Positions 54,853 to 64,000 of a stretch of DNA of 64,000 nt are shown in pieces (positions within the stretch are counted from its first letter, which is position 1; the number at the start of each line of letters is the position of its first letter). The translations under genes were made by a program, and so were the position numbers. Source of the stretch: Parelaphostrongylus tenuis (Eukaryota > Nematoda > Chromadorea > Rhabditida > Metastrongylidae); assembly GCA_019055375.1 (NCBI GenBank), contig JAHQIW010006084.1, forward strand, positions 41,837 to 105,836, read 5' to 3'. A model generated the notes under the pieces. The model had not been told where the DNA came from. It worked only from the letters and a program-made list of their open reading frames with translations, and searched no databases.

Positions 54853-55312
54853 CCCACGGACCTCCCTCTTTGAGGGATCCCGCCCGGTTAGTCGCGAGGG
54901 CACGTGGCGCGTCCCCAGGTGGTGGATAGGGGAATAAAACGCAAACCAAAAGCGACCGTGTGCTTCCCAGAGACGCAGGTGAATTCAGGGGACGAGCTCC
55001 CTGCTTCTGCAGTGCCGACTTGACAAAACTCTATTTCTACGAGTCATGTCGGCCAAAATCCTGCAATCAAGCGGCTGGGAAGTACATGGGAGGCGGTTAG
55101 GAGTCGCCTCCAACAAATAAGCTCCTCCCGCTCCTCCGAGAGAGACTGGCAAGCTACTCGTGAGTACCCAGCCCCCACGCTTAGAGCCTGGCAAGCTACA
55201 CGTTGTGTATCAAAAATGCCAAAAACAGTAACAAATATGGGCCTCATTCCCTGACCCCGAAAGAGCCCCTGGTACGGCAGCGCCAGGTAGGACGAGTACG
55301 GAGAGGCTGCCC
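54853..55312 (+). mobile_element. inverted RTE 5' untranslated region
   Basis: Starts CCACGGACCTCCCTCTTTGA, exactly the 5' end of the element at 58.8-62.0 kb (there on the minus strand), and runs to about 55,312. The two copies share the whole segment, including the CCAGGTGGTGGATAGGGG and GAGAGACTGGCAAGCTAC parts. Its 5' end touches the truncated 3' piece head to head. Confidence 0.85.
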
Positions 55313-55364
55313 ATACATATTCTTATTTATTTCATTTACACAACCCGCCATCACAATTTTTTTT

Positions 55365-55580
55365 TTGGTGCGGATCCCAGTGCTTCTAGAATTTGATTCG
55401 TTTTTTGTCGTCTTCTTGAATGACGTAGTGTATTGGTCGAACTCGAGCAAGTGTTCTTGCAGTCTCGAAGATTGCCTTGCCGTGACGCGCTCCTGTTGAG
55501 TGCCGGAGAGTGTTGGGGGTTGAACTTGAGTCCACGCGCGCCTCGACGAGCATCACAACCACTCGGCCGCGGCGCCCCCG
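55365..55580 (-). repeat. SINE B copy
   Basis: Minus-strand head GGGGGCGCCGCGGCCGAGTG, tail GAAGCACTGGGATCCGCACC followed by A9. Confidence 0.75.
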
Positions 55581-55584
55581 TACG

Positions 55585-55713
55585 CATATGCGTACTATTA
55601 TGTACACACATATATGAATACACAAATACACACATATGCACATACGTATTTACTATATTGCACTATTGATATACATATAGCTTACGGCCGGGAGAGGGGG
55701 GGGGGGGGGGGGG
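55585..55713. repeat. microsatellite and 18-base poly-G tract
   Basis: ACACATATG-type repeat at 55,590-55,675, then G18 at 55,696-55,713. The tract is followed by a SINE-like piece with B box GGTTCGGTCCCCTCC to about 55,830. Confidence 0.8.
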
Positions 55714-55882
55714 CAAGAACGGAAGGTGCAGGTTCGGTCCCCTCCTCCGCCCAACAAGCTCCTTTTGTGAATGAAATGCATGCGAGAAAGCCGAGCGAAT
55801 GCTAAGAAGTGCTGGGACACGCACAGTAGTACATGACCAAGGGTCGTAATACATATCCATAATTATTACTGTCGAACTATAT

Positions 55883-56125
55883 GGGGTGGCCGAGTGGTTA
55901 GTGATGTTCGGTGCGGGGTTGCGCCTCGCAACACTCTATCCGGCAATCGATCAGCGAACGCCTCAACGTGGTTACACCTGAGACTGTGAGGAGATCTACC
56001 CGGCCCGTAATTCTATGACCAGTTTGAAGTCGGCGAAATCCGCCAGTAAACGATCAATTCCAGGAGATCGATCGAATGCCGGAAGCACAGCGGTCCGCAC
56101 AATGAACTCTCAAGACGGGTTGTGA
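55883..56125 (+). repeat. SINE B copy, best head
   Basis: Head GGGGTGGCCGAGTGGTTAGT followed by GTTCGGTGCGGGGTTGCGCC. Tail AGCGGTCCGCACAATG. An ATATAC microsatellite starts 30 bases after the tail, at 56,158. Confidence 0.75.
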
Positions 56126-57032
56126 AACACAGAATTTAAATAATAAAGAGATTATTATAAGATGTACATATATACTTATACATGTTCACGTATATACATA
56201 ATGTGTAGTGGGCAGATATACATGGGTGTATACATGTGTATATGGAGTATCCATGTATATATCATGCGTATACACACAGATTGAGAGAGCATTGTAACAC
56301 CTGAGTGCATTAGACATGACTGAGACAAAAAAAAGAAACTATAGTGAATAAAAAGTCAGAGGTCTCATAAAACTGGATGTAGCCATTAATGTTGTGCCTT
56401 GGGGGTCGTTCAAACGGCAAGGCAACACCGCGTGGGAGCGCTGCTCAGTTCGGACCCGGGCACGATATCTTCACAGCGGCCCACAAACACTCTCAACACT
56501 TTCATCTTTTATTTATTATCTGTTCGATTTTAATGGCTGAGAGCGATGCGAAATACAACGACAAAAAAGCTGCCCTACAACAAGAAATTGGTGGCTGACG
56601 TGGAGTGGGTTCGATCTCCACGACTGCCCTTTCCGAATGTTCACATGATTGCGCTGCACCATCGCTTCACTGAACTGAATGCTGATTTGTGATCAACAAA
56701 GATTACTCTCGCTGATAGGTAATTAGTGATAGTAACCAACAGGGCTAGAATATGAGAGCCAGACAGAGCGCAAGTCTCGATGGAGCAGCGCGTAACAGAT
56801 GAGCCCGCGGAAAGCGTAGTCGGGGTTCGAAGCCGCCTCTTGTTAGGTGCTAAGTTCTGCTCGTATTTTAGCATTTTTGTAGTATTTTTCTAATACTAAT
56901 GACTGAGATACTATTGATACAAGTAGAGTTCCATGTGAGGTCTTTGAACTGCAGAAGGACGAGTTAATTTCGCCTAATTTCTTTTTCCAGTGAACGACGA
57001 GTGATATCAATCAGAATTCTTCTTCTTAACCG
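56126..57032. other. gene-free stretch with tRNA-like pieces
   Basis: Microsatellite at 56,158-56,280. A B-box-like piece (GGGTTCGAAGCCGCC) near 56,828 and a GTGGGTTCGATCTCCAC piece near 56,607 suggest further worn tRNA-derived repeats. No exon recognised. Confidence 0.4.
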
Positions 57033-57235
57033 CCTTTAGCTGTGGTATGATGTTACAAATATATATCCAATATAGCTGGGTGATATGCAAAATTCTGGAG
57101 GTCAGACGGGATTCGAACTCGCGTTTCATCTTTTCCGGCAACGCGTTTTAACGGCGAGCGTGAAGTGCGGGTTCGAACCCCGTCTGACCTCCGGAGTTTT
57201 GCATATCACTCAGCAGTATTGAGAAGGTGATAATT
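57033..57235. repeat. foldback element with tRNA-like arms (FB4)
   Basis: Starts TTAACCGCCTTTAGCTGTGG. The arms share GGAGGTCAGACGGGATTCGA and its complement (CGAACCCCGTCTGACCTCC), so the stem is nearly perfect for about 40 bases. Both arms carry B boxes; the centre is short (about 50 bases). This is the most compact copy. Confidence 0.8.
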
Positions 57236-58094
57236 CAGAATATTGTGTTTCCATACGACGTTCTTCACACCTGCTTTGGTGATCTCAGCACATTTTCAAT
57301 TCGATTAGCTTCCTCGTCATCCACCATCCACGAGGATTCGTGCACTTTTGCCTAAGGATACAGTTGCTGCTCCAGGATTTCTGACTTTTCCATAAATGCA
57401 GCTGAATAGTGCTCATATCGATTCTCGCTGGAATCCTTGCTTGGTCGTGCTACGGCGTAAATGAAAAATTGCACAACACTGCAAAGATGAGAGACTTAAG
57501 AAGACCGGTACTGGGTCGACATGGAACCTGACTCCTGATGAACGGCAGCACTACCAATGCGCTATGCGTCCTCTATATCCAAGATAAGGAAAATCGGGAA
57601 TGCCATGGTAGGTGAGCTGGATACAAGGGCAGATAAATTAGTAGACAAAAGTAGATAATAATTAATACTGAAAAGTTAGTGGTGGTAATTAACTTCGTCG
57701 TGATTCCTGTCCTAAAGCGGAAAGGTGACATTGTAAGTGTTTCATTTAGCCAGTGCTTTGATGTCAATGCATAAAGCCTAGTGATAAATATGAGAGAAAT
57801 CTTTAACATTTCATAAATTCTATTAACCAATTGGGGCAGCTGCGTTCCTCTGAAGACCAAAATTTCTTCCCAAATAGGTTTTACGATGTTTTCAAGTTCG
57901 TCTGTACACTTCATTAAGTAGGCGTAGATGTATGATTTTTAGGATAGTCAAATTATCCCCGTTGCAGCACCAAGGTAATCTAAAAGAATAGTTATATTAC
58001 TGTACAGTTGAAATAAAACGTGAATTTGATCTGAGAGAGCACCAAGATTTTTCCTGTGCTTATAAAAATAAACGCAGAAATCTGCACCGAACGA
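57236..58094. other. gene-free stretch with one uncharacterised open frame
   Basis: A 113-codon minus-strand frame (57,573-57,914) starts MKCTDELENIVKPIWEEILV and has two hydrophobic stretches. I recognise no family and find no convincing flanking splice sites. It may be a lone exon or chance. Confidence 0.3.
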
Positions 58095-58393
58095 TAAAGA
58101 GTAAAGCTTTCGACGTAGACCAATCCCTGGATGATGCGCCATGCTTAGTCTCCATTTTCTAACTTCGTCTGAGATGATTTAATGCATATCTGGCTTCTAC
58201 AATGACTCGCGGTGGCCTCCCGCTACAACGAGTCAGCGTTGCTTATCTTCCGAGACAAGTCTGAGACCAGTCTTGTACCAATTTACCGACCCCAGAGGGA
58301 TGGGTGGCTAAGTGGGCCATAAGCGCAAGATCGAACCATCGACATTGTGTGCGACGTAGAACACCTCTAACCACTGGCTCCACACGCGCTCTT
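58095..58393 (-). repeat. SINE A copy 8
   Basis: Minus-strand head GAGCGCGTGTGGAGCCAGTG, B box TGGTTCGATCTTGCGC, tail GAAAGCTTTACTCTTTATCG. Body matches copies 1 and 3 closely. Confidence 0.8.
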
Positions 58394-58769
58394 TCTCTAA
58401 GCGATAGTGGAAACAAAAACTCAGATACATGAAAGATATTCAATAGAAGCGAATAAGTCCGAAAAGTTCCTTGCCAATGCAATATAACTCGGTCAGGAGA
58501 GATAGCCAAGATTACTAATAAATAAGCTCTGAAAACGCTTGGTGCTCTTATAGCTCAAACTCTTGTTTGTTCCAGTTATTGAGTAAAGATAACTATTCTT
58601 ACAGAATATCTTGACACCGTAACAGGCATCAGTAGATTATCCCGAAAATAATTTATCCAAAGTTACTTTCTGAAAAGTTCAGACGAACGTGAAAACATTC
58701 AAAACCTATTTGGAAAAGAATTTTGGTGCTCAACGAATTGCAACTACAGCAAGGGATTTATCACCTGTA

Positions 58770-59330
58770 TCACCTGTAGTCCCGTTGATCGTCGAATGAC
58801 TCGAGCGGGTACCAGCAACACTTCCATTTTTCCCTTTCGCGTGCAAGAGTAGCCCAGTGGGTCCTCCTCGTTCTGGGGTTTCGCTGAGCATCATATCTTT
58901 CTTTTATCGCTTTCGTGAAGGAATCGGACCAACGGGTCAGTGATCTTCCTTTGGAGCGCTTAACGTCCCGAGGAATCCAGTCGGTAACGGCTCTCGTATA
59001 TCGGTTGTCGTTGAAGCGCATCACGTGTCCGGCCCACCTTATTTTCGATATCATGGCATGTAGAACGGCGTCTCTGATTTTCGATCGTTGACGTAGGTCG
59101 GAACTTCGGATCCTTTCTCTTATTTGCAAGATACGGGATACTCCTAGCATCGACCTTTCGACTGCGCGTTCGATAACGCTCAAGTGATCTTTCATCCTGC
59201 TTACGTAGCGACCAGGTTTCTGCTGCATACGTTAGGGCAGGGATAATTGTCGAGTCGAAAAGGTGGGCACGGAGTCGGATGTTCTTTTTCCTCTTCACTA
59301 CATCTTCGATGCTCTTAAACGTTCCCAAGC
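58770..59330 (-). pseudogene. RTE polyprotein C-terminal region
   Basis: Two overlapping frames (FKSIEDVVKRKKNIRLRAHL, then after a one-base shift ERIRSSDLRQRSKIRDAVLH and RWAGHVMRFNDNRYTRAV) to the stop at 58,770. One frameshift lies near 59,160-59,230. The region is conserved in family members but its function is not established. Confidence 0.85.
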
Positions 59331-59591
59331 CGCTCGTTTCCTACTGCTCAACTCTGGAGCTAGGTCGTTCATCATGTTGATTTCACGACCTAGGTAGACG
59401 TAACTGGAGCATTCGGAGATTGTCGTTCCGTTGAGCGTGAATGGGCATTGGGAACCCATCCGTGCCTCATGAACATCGTTTTCGTTAGATTTAGTTGGAG
59501 ACCAATCTTTCCACAGGCGTTATCGACATCGGTCAACATTCGTTCCGCTTGACTGATGTTTGGTGTTATGAGAACGATATCTTAGATGGTT

Positions 59592-60660
59592 TTATTGTCG
59601 ACCGTCAATTTTCATTCTCATATCGTCCCATTCTAATGTTCGCATGACGCTTTGTAGGGTTGCAGTGAATAGTTTTGGCGAAATTGTATCGCCTTGTCGA
59701 ACACCTCTTCTTACGTCAATGGTGATATTGTTGTAGAATGGAGATATTTTGGTCGTGAAATCTTTATAAAGCTCACGAAGTATCATTATGTACCGAGTAG
59801 GGACGCCCTGGTTATCCAGAGCCTCTATAACCGCTTCTGTTTCCACTGAATCGAAGGCTTTCTTCAGATCGATGAAAGTGAGACAGAGTGGTTGTTTGTA
59901 CTTTCGTGGAACTTCAATGAGTCTTGTAATCGTGTGGATGTGGTCTATGGTACTAAATCCTTTTCGGAACCCTGCTTGTTCGCATGGCTGTCCTTCGTCC
60001 AGTGTTCTGTCAATCCTGTTTAGGATGACTCGAGTAAAGAGTTTATAGACAACGGACAGCAAGCAGATTGGGCGATAATTGCCTATGTCGTGAAGGTCTT
60101 CCTTTTTGAACAACAATACGGTCTTGCTGGTTTTCCATTGAATAGGGACCTTGCATTCTGACAGGTAGCGAGTGAAGAGCCGAGCCACGGTGTTGATGAG
60201 AACTGGCGGCAGGTTCTTCAGGTGTTCTGGTCTAATCCTGTCTGGACCGGGTGTTGTTCTGTTCTTCACCGACGATTAGCATGTCGATTTCGAAGGGGAC
60301 CGTGGAACGACATATTCGTCCTCTTTCAATTTATATGACGGTAAGAGGACATGGCTAGCGAAGAGATCCGAGTAGTATTGGTGGATGATTTTCTCCATAG
60401 CCCTTCTCGAAGCTGTAAGTGTCCCGTCAGGGTATCGGAGTGCAATCATCTTGGTCTTATAGTTGGCGAAGCCTCGCTGGGCTTTGCAATGCTCTTCCCA
60501 GCTTCTGCAGCTTCTGCCATAACTGCTGCTCTTCTCTCTTTGAGGTCTTCTTTTATCGCTTCTCTGCAGCGTTTCGCAAGTTCGGACGTAAGGTTTCGGT
60601 TGCCTGCAGCTCGTGCGATTCCACGTTGACGTATCAGCTCGAGTGTCTGCGGAGACAAGC
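59592..60660 (-). pseudogene. RTE reverse transcriptase domain, catalytic box deleted
   Basis: Recognisable motifs in order are RTTPGPDRIRPEHLK (RT1), NYRPICLLSVVYKLFTRVI (RT2), GFRKGFSTIDHI (RT3), LTFIDLKKAFDSVE (RT4, first Asp), and RRGVRQGDTISPKLFTATL (RT5). The frame ends at DGRQ plus a stop, and the following bases skip the LRFADD-type motif: about 15 bases that should encode FADD are missing before the IVLITPN-equivalent segment. Upstream, 60,446-60,658 encodes the linker (LELIRQRGIARAAGNRNL). Without the paired Asp residues it cannot polymerise. Confidence 0.9.
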
Positions 60661-60825
60661 GTCTCTTCGTGACCTTAGGACTTCTCGGCTTTCATAGCGC
60701 TAACGTGAAGATGTTCAACGAGTCGTTCGTATTCTTCTCGATGTTGTCGACAACGGTATCTTCCAGAGAGCTGACTAATGACATGAAGACATCCCAGTTT
60801 ATGGTAATTCTGAGACTTCATTGTT

Positions 60826-61590
60826 TCAATTTACGGCTTTCTCTCCTCTCCTCGAAAAATGGAACGTTTCACAAAGGAGGCGATAGTCTGATCCCGTGTA
60901 GAACTTAGGAACAACAGCGACATCGGTCAGGCAAAATCTTCGATCTACTAAGATGTGATCTATTTCGTTATGGAACTCTCCATTGGGAGACTCCCACGTC
61001 TGTCGCTGAGAAAGAGGCTTTAGGAATTGAGAGTTACCATGGATGGTTTGGGTCGTCATGATAAACTCAGATTGCCTTTCACCCTGTTCATTCCATTCTA
61101 GTCCGTGGGTCCCTATGTGACATTCTTCAGACGTTCTTCTAGGTTCAATTCTTGCGTTAAAATCTCTAACAATGACCTTGAAGAATGTATGATCTTCTCT
61201 GAAGAATTTTTCGAGGTCCGTGTAAAACGCTTCGACTTCGTCTTCGTCATGGCTTGATGTTGGTGCGTAAGCAACAAAGATGGTCAAAGCCGGCATAGAA
61301 CCACATACATCGTTTCAACCGTAATCGTCCGATACGGGTTGTTAGTTGTTCGAACGAATCAATGCTCACGGTCAAATTCGATTTGAAGAGGACGCCAACG
61401 CCGCCGACACCTCTGCGATCGCATGTACCAAGGAACAGTTCTTCTCCAGTGTCATAAACAGCGTGAAAAGGATGGCGCCTTCTCGTCTCAGCCAGGCCAA
61501 TGACGTCGTACCTTATGCTTCTTGCTTGAATCAATGGATCTTCTACAGCGGATTCGTGAGCAAGGGTTCTTGCGTTGTAGGTTCAGATCG
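60826..61590 (-). pseudogene. RTE apurinic-type endonuclease domain
   Basis: Frames 61,534-61,247 and 61,296-60,826 overlap by a frameshift. Motifs: YNARTLAHESAVED (catalytic Asn), YDVIGLAETRRRHP (Glu), GVGGVGVLF, VRDFNARIEPRR (Asp, Asn; the Gly normally before DFN is Arg), NEIDHILVDRRF (Asp), and GSDYRLL where SDH is expected. The His-to-Tyr change removes the catalytic base, so target nicking would be lost. Confidence 0.9.
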
Positions 61591-62034
61591 TCATTTCAGT
61601 CCGCTTCGATCTTGGCAGCCTATCCGTACCTCGCTCCTACCTGGCGCTGCCGTACCAGGGGCTCTTTCGGGGTCAGGGGAATGAGGCCCATATTTGTTAC
61701 TGTTTTTGGCATTTTGATACCCAACATATAGCTTGCCAGGCTCTAAACGTGGGGCTGAGTACTCACGAGTAGCTTTCCAGTCTCTCTCGGAAGATCGGGA
61801 GGAGCTTATTGCGTTGGAAGCGACTCCTCACCGCCTCCTATGTACTTCCCAGCAGCTTGATTGCAGGCTTTTGGCCGGCTTGACTCGTAGAAGTAGATGC
61901 GTCTGCTGGGAAGCACACGGTCGCTTTTGGTTCGCGTTTTATTCCCCTATCCACCACCTGGGGACGCACCACGTGCTCTCGCGACTAACCGCGGGGATCC
62001 CTCAAAGAGGGAGGTCCGTGGACTCTCACTATAA

Positions 62035-63664
62035 CTAAGTTTATATCAGGCTTTCGTTTATTTCAATTAATTTAGAGTTGACATATGTGGGAAAAGTTGA
62101 AAAGTGGATAGTGGGGGAATTCTGAACAACTGTGTTTGAGTAAAGGGCTTGGATCATTCACATTCCACAAACTATTGGTCAGAAATATGTGTCGCCTGAA
62201 AACTATTCATTAGTTGTCCCTTATTCGCACTCAAGAACCGAGAACATGTATTTTGTTCTTTTTGTGGACATTTTGATAGTCATTTGATAGCTTAAATCTC
62301 GAGAATTTGAGCGGTGAATCATATTTCTGGAGTCTTTTATTTTGGCGCTGTGACAGAAAAATAAAATGCATTTCAGTTAGAAATTTTTGGCTGAGAACGC
62401 TTTTTCTCAAAAAAAGGATTTGGTAATTATTCGATGGCACAAATTTCGACGAATTTAATAGTGTTTTTGGTTATCCAAAAAAGAAACTTTTTGTTGCTCT
62501 GCAACGCTGAAATTGGTCCTGCAATTGCGGGGAGACTAAAACGTGAATTTGCTCCTTTATAGACGGCATAATCAATCTAGCTCTACTTCATTTGACCGAG
62601 GTAATCTCTGTTCTTCTGCAAAAGAACTCTGTTACAAGAAGCAATTATATATTTTTACTGAATGTAGTGGAATGAACTTTATCATTTCAAAATTGAATCT
62701 GCACACTTTGTCAACCAAGGATGTTTAATCATAGTTGATATATCGACCTTCCTCGAGAAAGCCTTGAGACGACTAAGAGCATTCGAAGTCATATGTGAAT
62801 GGAATAACGAGATTTATAATGAATAATAACTTGATGGAGCTGTCTCAACTCATCTGTGACAAAAGGAAGTACTATGAAAGGAGGATACCTCGCCAGACAA
62901 AGATCCCTAGCCAATGATGCAACAACTTTCGTTCCACGATTTCACCTTCCTCGAACAGTTTTTTGTGGACGCAAAAAAGATTCGAGAGAAACAGAAATTT
63001 GGTCAGCTTGAGAACGAACGTCAACAATAGGTATCCATAACAATCGTCTTTCTCCATGAGGCATCAGAAAACGGAACAAAGCACTGATCGATTTCGCCAA
63101 GGCATGTGTGGAATATGGGTCTTGCGCTGAACCTGTAGAGGAACGTTGATGATGGCTTATGGGAAAAAGAATCTATCTCCATTTCTTTCTTGTGCTTCCG
63201 CTATTTTCTCTGCATCATTTCTACCTTGGATTTCCGTTCGTATCAAGAAAAAACGAACTGAGCGCTACAGGTACTGGGATTCATTCGGTGAAAAAAGAAA
63301 CACACTGAAGGTAGATCAGTTAAGTGTTAACAGTACTACTGTATTCAATTAATGCTCTTTCTAGCGAACTCGGTACTTTCTGTCAGAAAAAGCAGCTTTT
63401 GATACACAATTCCGTATTTGCTTCTTCTCTAAACTAAACTAACATCCAAGGACAGATCTGAATTAAAACCCACGTATACCATGCGAAAATAATGGTAATT
63501 TTCAATCGTTCAAACAACGGACCCATTTACCGGTGAAATTAATTGATGAAGATCGAGATTATTATAATATACAGATTTCGCCAATGACAGACACGATCTC
63601 CTGCTGTGCAACTGTGAGATCTTGACACAAAGCTCCGAGATCTTGCTCTTGCAATTTTCCTCAA
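62035..63664. other. gene-free stretch
   Basis: No exon or repeat recognised. Minus- and plus-strand frames of 60-70 codons near 62,540-63,350 have no resemblance I can name. Confidence 0.4.
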
Positions 63665-64000
63665 ATGCCTTCATTATTATCTGAGCCAACTCGTCATGTG
63701 GTCTGGAAAGGGCTCCTGTACAGCCCCATACACGTGTTTCGTCCTATCAGACTCGTCAGTCGGGCAGAACCCGCCGTCTTCCGATCCTTTTATAGTCAGT
63801 TCTCTCTCGAAACCGTACGCTCCCTACAGAGAGCTATCAAAGACGAACGTTTTACACTCTATGTCAAGTGAAATTTTCAACCAATACGGAGATTGTACAC
63901 TCGATTCTTCTTTGACTGGTATTTTAAACTTCGATAGGTCACTGTAGAGAGAGTAGGTTCCCGAGAGAACTGACTATAAAAAGATCGAAAAACGGCGGGT
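63665..64000. mobile_element. second hammerhead foldback element, truncated by the window end
   Basis: Starts CTTCATTATTATCTGAGCCA, matching the left end of the element at 35,482. The arm with its ribozyme runs to about 63,795. The centre is longer and partly different (ACACTCTATGTCAAGTGAAA is shared). The opposite arm begins at about 63,975 (AAGATCGAAAAACGGCGGGT) and continues past the window. Confidence 0.85.
63710..63772 (-). ncRNA. hammerhead ribozyme, element 2
   Basis: Minus strand. CTGACGA core (position 7 is C, which the consensus allows), stem II GTC-TGATAG-GAC, GAAA, minimal stem III, and triplet GTA with the predicted cut between 63729 and 63728. Outer stem I is GGGTTC with GAGCCC (all six pair); inner stem I is GCCCGA with TGGGGC (five of six). 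Length and layout are identical to the 35,760 copy. Confidence 0.85.

Larger units (their letters stand above)
58759..62030 (-). mobile_element. RTE-type non-LTR retrotransposon, nearly full length, inactive
   Basis: About 3.3 kb on the minus strand. From 5' (62,030) to 3': an untranslated region starting CCACGGACCTCCCTC, an apurinic-type endonuclease, a linker, a reverse transcriptase, a C-terminal region, and a tail of two ACAGGTGAT units. The coding region was one polyprotein; it is now split by several frameshifts and stops. No poly-A tail is present; short tandem tail repeats are typical of RTE elements. Fragments of the family lie at 32.6, 43.9, 44.8 and 54.3 kb. Confidence 0.92.

Noticed and set aside
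33665..56125. SINE B heads as functional tRNA-Ser/Leu genes
   Set aside because: They have A-box-like starts but no cloverleaf, no variable arm pairing and no proper acceptor stem, and they recur with shared non-tRNA bodies.
59788..60697. Plus-strand frames of 80-95 codons in the RTE region
   Set aside because: They are antisense to the recognised minus-strand endonuclease and reverse transcriptase motifs.

Overview
The window is AT-rich, intron-rich animal DNA with few genes and many repeats. It is most likely from a strongylid (clade V, hookworm-like) nematode. The evidence is nematode-style gene structure (short exons, TTTCAG-type acceptors), a COE/EBF gene that assembles to 500 residues, an RTE-type retrotransposon, mariner relics and large tRNA-derived SINE families. 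The species call is inference.

Layout. 0-17.8 kb is mostly empty, with the first two exons of a membrane-anchored short-chain dehydrogenase (minus strand, 4.97-5.42 kb), SINE heads, two small foldback elements and a MITE. 17.8-27.0 kb holds one confidently resolved gene, the plus-strand COE/EBF transcription factor unc-3: 14 exons, all splice phases compatible, with zinc knuckle, IPT/TIG and helix-loop-helix intact. 27-33 kb is repeats, including a decayed Tc1/mariner-like transposase. 33.2-37.3 kb and 45.5-49.2 kb are diverged copies of one block carrying a dead mariner, a SINE B and a terminal SINE A. 43-45.5 kb has tRNA-Arg-derived tandem units and an RTE relic split around another dead mariner. 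49.5-52.5 kb holds a partial mitochondrial Era-like GTPase (minus strand) that appears to be decaying. 52.6-58.4 kb is dense in SINEs and microsatellites. 58.8-62.0 kb is a nearly full-length, mutated RTE retrotransposon (minus strand).

Most unusual content. A 434-bp foldback element (35,482-35,915), flanked by a 12-bp target duplication, carries one hammerhead ribozyme in each arm, on opposite strands. A second element of the family starts at the right edge (63.67 kb to the window end) and carries a third ribozyme with sequence changes that keep the core. Paralogous block B lacks the first element and so gives a natural empty site. Other items worth a look: a TAG-TAG tandem acceptor in unc-3 that decides the zinc-knuckle spacing, a P-loop Ser/Thr-to-Phe change in the Era-like gene, foldback elements with two outward-pointing tRNA-like promoters, a twin-primed RTE insertion, and tail-to-tail SINE pairs around a shared microsatellite.

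The genes do not form an operon or pathway; they are separate loci in repeat-rich DNA. No CRISPR, rRNA or bacterial feature was seen.
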